Below, in pieces: positions 8,454-16,846 of a stretch of DNA of 64,000 bases. Both the position numbers and the translations under genes were made by a program. The DNA lies in NCBI GenBank assembly GCA_900457075.1, contig UGYN01000002.1:62001-126000 (forward strand), written 5' to 3'. This stretch comes from Serratia quinivorans. GTDB taxonomy: Bacteria; Pseudomonadota; Gammaproteobacteria; Enterobacterales; Enterobacteriaceae. The notes under the pieces are model-generated. The model ran no database searches and had not been told where the DNA came from. It was given only the letters and a program-made list of their open reading frames with translations. Each line of letters begins with the position of its first letter. Position 1 is the first letter of the stretch.

Positions 8454-9131
8454 CTAAGCCTTATGATTTTTAACCATACTGGCACGGATCTTTGCCAGCA
8501 TTTCCATACCTTTTTGCTGATAACGCCCGTCTGTATCAGCAGCCTGTGCGTGGCCCGGTGGTCGGTTTTCCAGCGCCTTAGTTTTTCGTATCGGTGGGAC
8601 GGAATAACCCATTTCCACCTGCTTCGCCCACTTGGTCAGCAGGCGACCGGCTAACGCGGCCAGTTCGTTTAGTCCCAATTTTCGCTCAACGCCAACCCGG
8701 CGTATTTCAGTACAAATCTGGAACAGTACCGGGTGGTGCCAGTTGAAACTGTCAGCGCTGTCATAGCGCCATGAATCATTGCGCCACCGGTGATACTCAG
8801 TCATCACATCTTCAGCGGTGAGACCAAACGGATTAGCCGTGCACTCGCCTACAATCGCGGTGAACTCCGCGAGATCTGGTGGCCAGTGATTTCCGGCACT
8901 GCAGCGTTCCATGCAACGGCGCGCGGCGTAGGACAATTGGTCATCCGAGAATTTCGAAATCACTTGGCCCCAGATCATGGACGGTGCCACCCCGTTCTTG
9001 CTCACCCAACGATTCGCGTAAATCCCCGCCATCGTCTCCCAGAGGAGCCAAGCCCTGTCGTTCCCGTTCTGCATTTCGGGCGGCCCGGACCTGCTGCTGA
9101 GCAGTAGCTGCTGCGGCTTGTCTTGTCGCAT
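8454..9131 (-). CDS. Phage replication protein P-like helicase loader
   Basis: A 225-residue product from ATG 9131, which has an AGGAGG site seven bases upstream. The body (GVAPSMIWGQVISKFSDDQL, RRCMERC..G..WPPDLAEF, FGLTAEDVM.EYHRWRND) and C-terminus resemble lambda P and its relatives, which load the host DnaB helicase onto the phage origin. It follows the O-like gene, as in lambda. The first 190 bases overlap the end of the O-like gene in another frame. An upstream in-frame ATG at 9197 lacks a ribosome site. Confidence 0.7.
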   Translation of the reverse strand: MRQDKPQQLLLSSRSGPPEMQNGNDRAWLLWETMAGIYANRWVSKNGVAPSMIWGQVISKFSDDQLSYAARRCMERCSAGNHWPPDLAEFTAIVGECTANPFGLTAEDVMTEYHRWRNDSWRYDSADSFNWHHPVLFQICTEIRRVGVERKLGLNELAALAGRLLTKWAKQVEMGYSVPPIRKTKALENRPPGHAQAADTDGRYQQKGMEMLAKIRASMVKNHKA

Positions 9132-10047
9132 TTGAACCTCCTGCTTGCTGGTTTCGTTTCGCTGTCGCCTGGCGTTCGTAGAGCACGCTGTCGGCAAATT
9201 TCTGTTCCCATTGGGTCTGGTGGTATACCCGGCCCTCGGCTTTCCAGAAGGCGGAGAAGCTTGCCAGTTCCTCAGGGGTGTATCCCGGCGCCGGACCTTC
9301 CAGTTTTTTATTCCACAGCACAGCCTGCCGCTGGAAGTCTGGAGATGGTCGCCAACCGGCGCTCATCTGGAATTTTCCAAAGTGGGGAGACTCGTCGTCC
9401 TGGTCATCCCAGAACGGCTGCTCGGACGTTTGTGGTGTTTCCCCCTCTGGTGAAATTTCACTCACGCCCGCCAGATAGAGTGGTTTTTCTTTTAAGATCT
9501 GTTTACTGCTTACTGCTTTCTGGAAAGGTCTTGGCAAAGGCTTTGCCTTATCCTTAGCCAAAGGATTAGCCAAAGCGAAAGCCTTATCGAAAGCCAAGCC
9601 CATAGCCTTAGAAACACCGTGGGACGCGGCTTTCAAGGATTCAAAAGCCTCATATTTAAGGTCACATTCAGGTAGTAATTCGAACGCTCGCACCCATGAT
9701 TTAATGACGTTTACCGACGTTGGCGGGTTGTGCTTTGCCGCGTTCGGCAACCAAAAAACTCGGGCTTGGGTGTCGGCTTTAACCATCCCTAGGGATAAGG
9801 CTTCGCCTAAGGCTAAGTCGAAGGCTTCGACGTCCCACCCCAATTCCTCTGCCATCGCTGCGCGGCCAGCCTTAAACAGCCCCGGAATAATGCCGGTGAA
9901 CGGGCTAGTGAGCAGATAGATAAACAAACTCTGCCCACTAGGTGGCAATGGGGATAACGCCCTAAAACTAGGGTCATTCCACATCGTGATTTTTACCTTA
10001 CGGTAAGGCTCATTATTTGCCTTGGTCTTAGCCAAAGGATTAGCCAT
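8941..10047 (-). CDS. Phage replication protein O-like with DnaT-like domain
   Basis: A 368-residue protein. The N-terminal part (KVKITMWNDPSFRALSPLPP, SLFIYLLTSPFTGIIPGLFK) is the winged-helix type found in phage O-like initiators. About residues 215-295 (FGKFQMSAGWRPSPDF onward to WE.KFADSVLYERQ) match the DnaT/PriB-type ssDNA-binding domain. A low-complexity A/Q-rich linker and an acidic tail follow. It would bind the phage origin and recruit the P-like protein. The middle has repeats such as KAFALANPLAK that echo the start of the protein. Confidence 0.75.
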   Translation of the reverse strand: MANPLAKTKANNEPYRKVKITMWNDPSFRALSPLPPSGQSLFIYLLTSPFTGIIPGLFKAGRAAMAEELGWDVEAFDLALGEALSLGMVKADTQARVFWLPNAAKHNPPTSVNVIKSWVRAFELLPECDLKYEAFESLKAASHGVSKAMGLAFDKAFALANPLAKDKAKPLPRPFQKAVSSKQILKEKPLYLAGVSEISPEGETPQTSEQPFWDDQDDESPHFGKFQMSAGWRPSPDFQRQAVLWNKKLEGPAPGYTPEELASFSAFWKAEGRVYHQTQWEQKFADSVLYERQATAKRNQQAGGSNATRQAAAATAQQQVRAARNAERERQGLAPLGDDGGDLRESLGEQERGGTVHDLGPSDFEILG

Positions 10048-10086
10048 AGGTCTTGCCTTTACTTTTGTCTGATGTCATTACCCTAA

Positions 10087-10329
10087 TCACCGACGCCCCA
10101 TACGGCGCCCTGGTACGTGCGGACGATCCGGTTTGCCCTTCACCCTCTTTAGCGGCTTTGCATACGTTTTTGCGACAGCGAGACTGCTGGCGATAGTCGC
10201 ATTTGGGCGGGTTAAATAATGATTTGCGCCCTGCACTGCAGCAGAATGCGCCACGTCAGTTGGAAATCCAGCACGTACCAGTTGATCGCAGATCTGCGCT
10301 TCAACCTGTTCTCTTGAAAAATTAGCCAT
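10087..10329 (-). CDS. Small prophage protein, 80 aa
   Basis: A helical N-terminus (FSREQVEAQICDQLVRAGF) and a basic tail (KRVKGKPDRPHVPGRRMGRR). No family recognised. Its ribosome site is the GGAGCATAA.CCAATG leader that recurs before several prophage genes. It sits between ydaT-like and O-like genes in the leftward operon. Confidence 0.6.
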   Translation of the reverse strand: MANFSREQVEAQICDQLVRAGFPTDVAHSAAVQGANHYLTRPNATIASSLAVAKTYAKPLKRVKGKPDRPHVPGRRMGRR

Positions 10330-10344
10330 TGGTTTATGCTCCGG

Positions 10345-10782
10345 TTAATGCATACACATGCTACTGCCCGCTGGGCCATTGCCTGATACCTGTTCAGACA
10401 TAGCGATCATTGCACCAAATAAGGCGTCAACTTCACCATCGATACGCTCTTTACGAGTAACAAGATCGCGGTATGTGTCGGAGGAATAACTCCACATTTT
10501 TGCGACCAAGAACGGTGGCATCACTTTTTCGATAGCAGGTAAAAGCATTCTGAGCTTTCTTCGCTGCCCTTCCGTATCGCCGTTTACCCATCCGTTTGTG
10601 ACGCGAAAAATCTTTTGCCTGTTGTTATGGCTGGCATTTGATTCGTCAGGGTGCTGAAGCAAATTTGAGCCGGGTTCTACTTCATGTAATTTTTCAGCAA
10701 TAAGCGCGGTGATCACTTCTTGCTTTGCCACGCGCGACCAAATAAATAATGCGCTAGCAATATGTTCATGTTTGATTTCCAT
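10345..10782 (-). CDS. ydaT: YdaT-like toxin family protein of the Rac-type switch
   Basis: A 145-residue protein resembling YdaT of the E. coli Rac prophage: KHEHIASALFIWSRV at the N-terminus, then Q.IFRVT, and LLPAIEKVMPPFLVAKM...SS..YR.LV.RKERI..E.DAL. YdaT is encoded next to YdaS and is growth-inhibitory when freed from RacR repression; recent work treats YdaS and YdaT as phage transcription regulators. The gene follows the YdaS-like gene by 11 bases. Confidence 0.75.
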   Translation of the reverse strand: MEIKHEHIASALFIWSRVAKQEVITALIAEKLHEVEPGSNLLQHPDESNASHNNRQKIFRVTNGWVNGDTEGQRRKLRMLLPAIEKVMPPFLVAKMWSYSSDTYRDLVTRKERIDGEVDALFGAMIAMSEQVSGNGPAGSSMCMH

Positions 10783-10793
10783 AAATCATGTCC

Positions 10794-11039
10794 TTAGGCT
10801 GCAGGCTTGGTACTCTGCTGTTCTGGCGGTAAACCGTCAGTTTGGTTGGGATAAAGATCGGGTCGTAACTCGTGGGGAGTTACGCCGGTTAAATTGAAAA
10901 TCGGGAGTACGTGGTCTGACGGGACCACGCCTTTATAGCGGTTCTTCCAATGGCTAACTGCCATTGATGAGATACCGAGTTGCTCGGCCAATTTGCTCGC
11001 ATTCCCCGCAATGCGGATGGCCTTATCCAATGCACTCAT
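10794..11039 (-). CDS. ydaS: YdaS-like Cro/HTH regulator
   Basis: An 81-residue helix-turn-helix protein: KAIRIAGNASKLAEQLGISS followed by MAVSHWKNR is a typical YdaS/Cro-like HTH. It is the first gene of the leftward early operon and is divergent from the RacR-like repressor across a 102-base operator region with two TAAAC-N5-GTTTA dyads. The expected role is Cro-like control of the early operon. Confidence 0.8.
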   Translation of the reverse strand: MSALDKAIRIAGNASKLAEQLGISSMAVSHWKNRYKGVVPSDHVLPIFNLTGVTPHELRPDLYPNQTDGLPPEQQSTKPAA

Positions 11040-11068
11040 ACAGAACTCCGGTGGTTAAACACCGCAAG

Positions 11069-11083
11069 TAAACAATATGTTTA
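11069..11083. promoter_or_regulatory. Operator dyad 1 (TAAAC-N5-GTTTA)
   Basis: Inverted half-sites TAAAC and GTTTA separated by AATAT lie between the divergent ydaS-like and racR-like genes. A second site with the same half-sites and spacing is at 11117. They are likely repressor/Cro binding sites. Confidence 0.65.
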
Positions 11084-11116
11084 TTGTCGTGTCAACATCA
11101 TGATTGTTCGTGACTG

Positions 11117-11131
11117 TAAACTTTTGGTTTA
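11117..11131. promoter_or_regulatory. Operator dyad 2 (TAAAC-N5-GTTTA)
   Basis: TAAAC and GTTTA separated by TTTTG, 48 bases (centre to centre) from the first dyad and just upstream of the repressor gene. This position suits autoregulation. Confidence 0.65.
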
Positions 11132-11141
11132 AAATCAGGGA

Positions 11142-11528
11142 ATGAAAGGAAGAACTCACCAAGTAGACCACCCGCAGATAAAGCGGCTGAATGAACTGAT
11201 GGAAATGAAGGGTATCTCTAAAGCGGAGATGGCCCGGATCGCTGGTGTCAGCCCTCAGTCAGTTAACAACTGGTTTGCACGCGGCACGATCGGAAAGAGT
11301 TCGGCATTGAAATTGGCCGTAGCTCTTGGGGTGTCAGTGGCCTGGATACTTTGCGAGGGTGACGACAGCGAAACAGGCCTGTCAGAACGCCAACTCCACT
11401 TGCTAAACCTTTTTGAGCAATTGCCAGAGTCTGAACAAGACAACATGATCGCTGCATTCAGCGCGCGACTGAAAGAGCTCGACGAATTTGTAGAAAAATA
11501 CGTTAGGAAACGCGTCAAAAGTGACTAG
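11142..11528 (+). CDS. RacR-like phage repressor without protease domain
   Basis: A 128-residue protein with a clear N-terminal HTH (LNELMEMKGISKAEMARIAG, VSPQSVNNWFARG) and a short helical C-terminus (LLNLFEQLPESEQDNMIAAF). It lacks the LexA-like S24 autoprotease domain of lambda CI, as does RacR of the Rac prophage. Induction by RecA-driven self-cleavage is therefore not expected. Divergent from the YdaS/YdaT pair, it should repress that operon and may hold the lysogenic state. Confidence 0.8.
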   Translation: MKGRTHQVDHPQIKRLNELMEMKGISKAEMARIAGVSPQSVNNWFARGTIGKSSALKLAVALGVSVAWILCEGDDSETGLSERQLHLLNLFEQLPESEQDNMIAAFSARLKELDEFVEKYVRKRVKSD

Positions 11529-11584
11529 TAATTCCTGAGTCTCAGGTTTTCCTTCGCAAGTCCCCTGCCAAATAAACAAAAATT

Positions 11585-11609
11585 AAACCGCCCTCATGGC
11601 GGTTTTTTT
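11585..11609 (+). terminator. Terminator after the RacR-like gene
   Basis: AAACCGCC and GGCGGTTT arms with a CTCAT loop and a run of seven T. Confidence 0.85.
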
Positions 11610-11812
11610 GCGCCCATCGACTTTATAAACCCATTTTGTTGACACTATTATAAACTTTGTGTTTAATGCATTCCATCAAGCAGCAGCGAACAGGCAGGAA
11701 GCCCACGAAGTAGCTGCCCGGGACGCATGAAGACCGGAATGATTCGCTAACGCAGCAGGTGAAAAACGTTCTGACAGCCGGAAAGACGGCGACAACCAAC
11801 CAGGAGCATGTG

Positions 11813-12238
11813 ATGACTGATAAAAAGAAAGTGATTTTTGGTGCCATCGAGTGTGACGCAGCTAAGGCCAACGCCCTTTTGCTGGAAATCACCCCGATGG
11901 CGATTCGTGTGGCTGAAAGCTTGGCGAAAGATGGTTGCACTAAAGAGAAGATCGCCGAAGGAACCGCGGCGGCAGTTGATGCGGTTGTCAGGGCTCTGGT
12001 GGAGATCGCTGTCGAAAAGGGTGGAGAAGCCGCCTCTAAATCCGAATCGGCTAACCACGAAGGTCAGCCGATTGTAAGCGAAGCGGGTATCCGACTCTGG
12101 AAAGGAATGGAGCTAGTTTCTAGTCTTTGGGGTCCAAGCAGCCCGGAAGCATCAAATTCAGGGTTTCAACAATCCCAGAACGTCCATCAGCCCAAAATTG
12201 AAGTGGTTGTGGCGACATTTTATTGGCCTGATCGATGA
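11813..12238 (+). CDS. Hypothetical prophage protein, 141 aa
   Basis: ATG 11813 follows GGAG. The N-terminal 90 residues are a regular helical alanine-rich domain (ANALLLEITPMAIRVAESLA, TAAAVDAVVRALVEIAVEKG). No family recognised. Its last 119 bases overlap the end of the leftward gene at 12120-12395 on the other strand. It opens the rightward (recombination) side of the early region. Confidence 0.55.
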   Translation: MTDKKKVIFGAIECDAAKANALLLEITPMAIRVAESLAKDGCTKEKIAEGTAAAVDAVVRALVEIAVEKGGEAASKSESANHEGQPIVSEAGIRLWKGMELVSSLWGPSSPEASNSGFQQSQNVHQPKIEVVVATFYWPDR

Positions 12239-12395
12239 TGTTGAAGATCTCAGTAACATTAACTTTTATTTCTTCTTTCTGCTGAGAGTTAAATTGAGAG
12301 TCAACTAATCCGGTTAATAAAATTTTAATGGCTTCAATTTGTATGGCGTTAACTTGCTCGAGCGATAACTCATCAGGAATGGCTTTCTTTTTCAT
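12120..12395 (-). CDS. Hypothetical prophage protein, 91 aa
   Basis: ATG 12395 has a perfect AGGAGG site. The product is helical and amphipathic (ELSLEQVNAIQIEAIKILLT, VTEIFNIIDQANKMSPQPLQ) and not recognised. It is oriented against its neighbours and overlaps the 3' end of the preceding gene tail to tail. It may be an independently expressed cargo gene. Confidence 0.6.
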   Translation of the reverse strand: MKKKAIPDELSLEQVNAIQIEAIKILLTGLVDSQFNSQQKEEIKVNVTEIFNIIDQANKMSPQPLQFWADGRSGIVETLNLMLPGCLDPKD

Positions 12396-12555
12396 GAAGT
12401 AATCCTCCTTGGTTGCGGAACTGAGAGGATACCACTGCCGCCTGAGGTGGGGAAGTAAAGCAGGCCCTTGGTTATCAGTAAAGAGACTTAGTAATCAAGG
12501 GAATAAACCTGACAGCCGGGAAAGACCGGCACCTAAAATCACGGAGACATAACCA

Positions 12556-12750
12556 ATGAATACAATCGTTCCTAATAGCGGCAAAGCGGTAACCCTGCGC
12601 CATAAACGCACTGGCGCGCCATGGAAAGTATCGTTCGACTACATACGCAGTGTTTATCGGTTCGAGCCTACCGGCAACCTGCGCGCCATCAAAGCACCGT
12701 TCGAAGCACCCGGCATCCCGGCATATTTCGAGTCAGCCGGAACGCACTAA
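12556..12750 (+). CDS. Small prophage protein, 64 aa
   Basis: A basic beta-type small protein (VTLRHKRTGAPWKVSFDYIR). It is preceded by the recurrent GGAG-CATAACCAATG-like leader. No family recognised; part of the rightward accessory early genes upstream of recE. Confidence 0.6.
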   Translation: MNTIVPNSGKAVTLRHKRTGAPWKVSFDYIRSVYRFEPTGNLRAIKAPFEAPGIPAYFESAGTH

Positions 12751-12828
12751 AACGCAGCACTAAGTAATTAACTCATTGGCTGATTAATTCAGCCACGGGA
12801 TCCCATTACCTAAAATTGGAGCATAACC

Positions 12829-13131
12829 ATGATTAAGACCGTAGAAATTAAAATGAACCTTCTGCACAAAAACATCGTTGAAGTATTAAGCGAGGGTGAA
12901 ACCATTGGCTTTATCGTTAATACGGATAACAAAGAAAAGCCGCACTCCCTTGTTACCCCTAACGGGAATGATGCTGGTGATTTTGATTGTCCGAGATGTG
13001 CCATTGATGCCGCAGTGCGTACCCACGTTAACGTAGGTAGCGAGTACGCCACCGAGTTCAAAGTCAAGGGCAGCACTTCCCCGAGAAAACTACTCCTGCT
13101 GGCGTTACTGGCGATGCTCGCAGACGAATAA
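12829..13131 (+). CDS. Hypothetical prophage protein, 100 aa
   Basis: ATG 12829 follows GGAGCATAACC. A mixed alpha/beta small protein with a DCPRC motif at about residues 53-57 and a hydrophobic helical C-terminus (KLLLLALLAMLADE). No family recognised. A terminator follows at 13149. Confidence 0.55.
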   Translation: MIKTVEIKMNLLHKNIVEVLSEGETIGFIVNTDNKEKPHSLVTPNGNDAGDFDCPRCAIDAAVRTHVNVGSEYATEFKVKGSTSPRKLLLLALLAMLADE

Positions 13132-13148
13132 TTGCTGTGCGTAGTCTT

Positions 13149-13174
13149 CCCCGCCGTCGCTGGCGGGGCTTTTT
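13149..13174 (+). terminator. Intra-operon terminator
   Basis: CCCCGCC and GGCGGGG arms with a GTCGCT loop, followed by C and TTTTT. It would limit early transcription into recE unless antiterminated. Confidence 0.75.
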
Positions 13175-13262
13175 GAAGTTATTGAAATGCGTCCAGCGTT
13201 TCCCATCCGGGGCGTCAACTCGCCGGGCGCATTTCAATATCAACCACCACGAGAGGTTATTA

Positions 13263-13490
13263 ATGGAAAAGTTATTTTCCCCTATCGCGGCACGAAAGGC
13301 ACAAGAGGAATATTGCAAGAATAAATGCGTTCCTCATTTCGCGCCAAACGATGGGATTTGTTTTCGCTGTAAGAAAGATATTTATCAGCAGAATGGATTA
13401 CGTGGGTATGAAACCGGTATATCGCTCCATGAAGCAAATACCACACACGTTATTTACTGCCCACACTGCAACCGAAGTTACTGCGATTAA
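13263..13490 (+). CDS. Small zinc-ribbon-like prophage protein, 75 aa
   Basis: ATG 13263 follows GAGAGG. The product carries cysteine pairs in a C-x3-C, CFRC and CPHC pattern plus a final C, which suggests one or two zinc ribbons (CKNKC, CFRCKKD, YCPHCNRSYC). No named family. A GC-rich hairpin follows at 13501-13519, with its T-run on the minus strand. Confidence 0.6.
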   Translation: MEKLFSPIAARKAQEEYCKNKCVPHFAPNDGICFRCKKDIYQQNGLRGYETGISLHEANTTHVIYCPHCNRSYCD

Positions 13491-13576
13491 AACGTAAAAA
13501 GGCCCGCACAAGGCGGGCCAGTCTACCGGCTTAACGTCCCGGAGACGGGTTACCGGGGAACCACCCCCAATAACCG

Positions 13577-13632
13577 GAGCATAACCAATGACCAACCGAG
13601 GCGGGCCACTGATCGGCCTGCATTCTACCTAA
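13577..13632 (+). other. 14-codon leader ORF with the recurrent prophage RBS
   Basis: ATG 13588 follows the repeated GGAGCATAACCA leader and encodes MTNRGGPLIGLHST before a stop at 13632, just upstream of the recE-like gene. The start MTN matches that of the RecT gene further on. It is either a short leader peptide or the relic of a deleted gene. Confidence 0.4.
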
Positions 13633-13651
13633 GTTCCAGGAGAATTGCACA

Positions 13652-16600
13652 ATGCAAAACGTATATGCCTTTTATCTCAAGGCCAAGCAAAAAACCGGGA
13701 AACCTTCCCTCTTCATTTGGTTCGACGCAAAGAACGACGATCGCGCCCAGCGTGACCTTGCCAACTACATCGAAGATGCGGAGCTGGAACCAAAAGATTA
13801 TTTCAAGGCCGCCCGTACCGATTACCCTGTTTATGACGATCTGCCGCCAGAGGGTGAATTTTCTGACACCTGGTGTGACCGTTACGAACTGGCCGATGAC
13901 AAACGCACTTGGCAGCTGCTCACCACAGCTGGTGAACAGCAGAAAGAACAGGAGCAGCACAAGCCTGCAGGTGATGCAGCAGCTGCAGAAATCGGCAATG
14001 GCACCGAAACCCAGCAGGTGAAAAAACCAGCCAACGAAAGTGACCTCCCCTCTCACAATCAGGATCCGAGCGCGTACTTTTCAAAACTGAGCCAGGACGT
14101 TCGGAATACGGCTGTACTGATGCACGGGTTAGGCGTCATCGACAAAGTGCTAACCAAGGCGCAGATGAAGACGGTCATCACGACATCCCTCGATAAAGAA
14201 CACCCCTACTACTCAACAATGCTCGATGCGTTGCGCCTGTCAGCCGTTAGTGCCATGAAGCCCGAACGCCTAGCCTCATTTGTAGCTGGCGTAGGGCGCA
14301 GATTCGAAGAAGGAGACCCTAACGTAAATCTGACCAGCGTACGGAATTACGTTGTGCAACTGCTGGCCACTGAGGATTTCCAACACAAATACACAGGCAA
14401 CGCCACCAAGCCGGTCGAAGAGCTGCCCCGCACCGAATCAGGCACGATCCTCACCAATGGCACCGAACCAGCGACAGGCACTCCGATCGACTCTTTGCTG
14501 ATGTTGGAAACCGTGATCGGTTGTGCGCTCTATCCGTCAGATTTCGATATTGCTAACCCCCCAGGCGCAATCATCCGAGCAGTTACCGAGATGAAAAAAC
14601 GTAACGACAAAAAGTTACTCGCATGGAATGAGCCGCTCAGCGGCACGCCTGGGGTTTTGCAGTTCTCCCGCGAGGCTATCGTGGCGCTGATCCGTGGCGC
14701 CGAGGAAAACCTCTACCTCACCCCCGGCGCATTGCGTACCTACATCAACGCCAATCTGATCGAGGTTAACCCGAAGGTCGTGCAGCAGAAACGGGAAAAC
14801 ACGCAACAGAACGGAGTAGAAGTGCAACAAATCGCCTCAAATGAGGGTGAAAAAGAAGAAGTGACGACCATTGATACTACGGTTATCGAATTTGAAACCG
14901 AGCGCAGAGCATGGATCCGCGGCGAAGTTATAGCGGCATTAAGTGGCAGCACTGGTGTCATGGGTAAAGATGACGTCGCTGAGCTCATCGCTGCAATCGG
15001 CGAAGGTGTGAAATACACCTACATTGCTCGACTGCTGGCCAAAGAGATCGAACCATGCGACCCGTTCCAACAGCTGGCCGCTGATGAAATTCATCACCTT
15101 ACCTGCGACGTGCTGGAGAACTGGGTAGATGACAAAGATCCGCGCGTTGCTTTGATCAACGAGCGCGTTGAGTTCTACCTGAAAGAAGCACGCCAGGCAT
15201 TGGAGCAGGCAAGCATCGCTAACCAGCGTGAAAAAGCAGAAATAGCGCAGCCGGATTCCTCAAATGAGGGCGAAAAAGCAGAAGTAGCCCATCAGCAGCA
15301 ATCCGGCGAACTGCGCAGCATGGGTGGTGGTCAATTCGACGTGTCTACGCTATTTGCTGAGTCACCACTGGCAAACGTCACCGTTGATGAACCAGCATCA
15401 ATCGATTTTCGGGAAAATGAGGATCTGACAACCGATAATGTTCGGGAATTCCTGAATTCGTCAACCAAAGCAGCCGATTTGTCAGGTGAAACGGCTCAAT
15501 TGTCAGCGCCGAACGATGAACAGCCTACAGAGAAGCCGTTACTCTCGGTCCCGCCATATTTCGAGCCCGGCCGCTATCACGACATTCCTAACGAGGTCTA
15601 CCACTCAGCAAACGGCATCAGCAGCACAATGGCGAAGGACGCGCGGATCAGTCTGATGTATTACCACGGCCGCCACGTCATCAAGTCTATTCAGCGTGAA
15701 CGCACCGACGCACTGACATTCGGTTCGCTGGTTCATACGCTGGCACTCGAGCCGGAGAAACTGGACGCAGAGTTTAGCGTTGAACCGCTTATCCCTGAGG
15801 GGGCATTTACCGACACAGCATCGATGCGCGCGTTTATCGATAAATACAATGCCAGCCTGCCTAAGCAGGCCGATGCCGATACTTTACGCGGCATGATTGA
15901 GAAGCATAACGTCACGTTTCCAAGCCCACGGGCTTTGGGAGGCAACTACGAAGAAACCGCACAATTTTATGTCTCGCTTCCGGTAGAGTTTCAAAGCCTG
16001 GCCACAGCCGAACCAACAGTTGCAGCGATGAAGGGATGCATCAAGAAATACAACGCCACCCTGCCAGCGCCGATCAAAACTACCGGTAGCCGTGACGCCC
16101 TACTTGAACAGCTGACGACCATCAATCCGGAATTTGTCGAAAAAGAACGTGCGATCCCGGCGCAGCTGCCGGTCAGTGGGACCAAGGAAGAAATGGCGGC
16201 GCGCATCAAAAACGATTCTTCCGACGGCCGTATTCGCCGACGAGGTGCTCAGCATTTGGAAAGACTGCAACGACGGCCGCCAGCCGATCACGCAGCAACA
16301 GCTGCAATACGGGAAAGCCATCCAGCGCGCACTGTTTACGCATCCTTCCGCCGGTCAACTGCTGCAGCATCCGCAGCGTGCGGTTGAAGTGAGCTATTTC
16401 GGCATCGACGAGGAGACCGGCCTCGAGGTTCGCGTACGGCCAGACCTTGAGATTGAGGCCAGCGGCCTTCGTACCGCCTTTGACCTGAAAACCGTCACGA
16501 TGGGGAACGTTAAGCAAAGCGCCCTGCGCGCACGGCTGCACCGCGAAATCATCGAAAGGGATTATCACCTGAGTGCCGGCATGTATTGCGACGTGGCGGC

Positions 16601-16835
16601 GTTCGATCAGTTCTTCTGGATCTTCGTCAACAAAGACGAGCACTACCACTGGATCGCCATCGTCGAGGCATCTGCTGACCTGTTGGAACTCGGCCGCCTT
16701 GAGTACCGCAAGACCCTCCGCGATATCAAACAGGCGCAGGATACTGGCATTTGGCCAGAGCCAATCACCGAAGAAATCGTGGACGACATTAACGACTTTG
16801 ACCAGCGCCGCATGGAAGCGCTGCGCGTAGCTTAA
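13652..16835 (+). pseudogene. recE: RecE-like exodeoxyribonuclease VIII, frameshifted
   Basis: The frame from 13652 reads in phase to about 16208 and continues in another phase to 16835, about 1060 residues in all. It has a long low-conservation N-terminal region, a P/E/Q-rich linker, and a C-terminal nuclease domain (PGRYHDIPNEVYHSANGIS, then FGSLVHTLALEP, then VRPDLEIEA and a DLKTV motif). This fits RecE/DUF3799 PD-(D/E)XK 5'-3' exonucleases, which make 3' tails for RecT. The break is one extra A in an A5 run at 16208-16212; with four A, the protein reads on as IKTILPTAVFADEVLSIW. This may be a sequencing error. RecT follows 11 bases downstream. Confidence 0.8.
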
Positions 16836-16846
16836 GGAGCATACCA

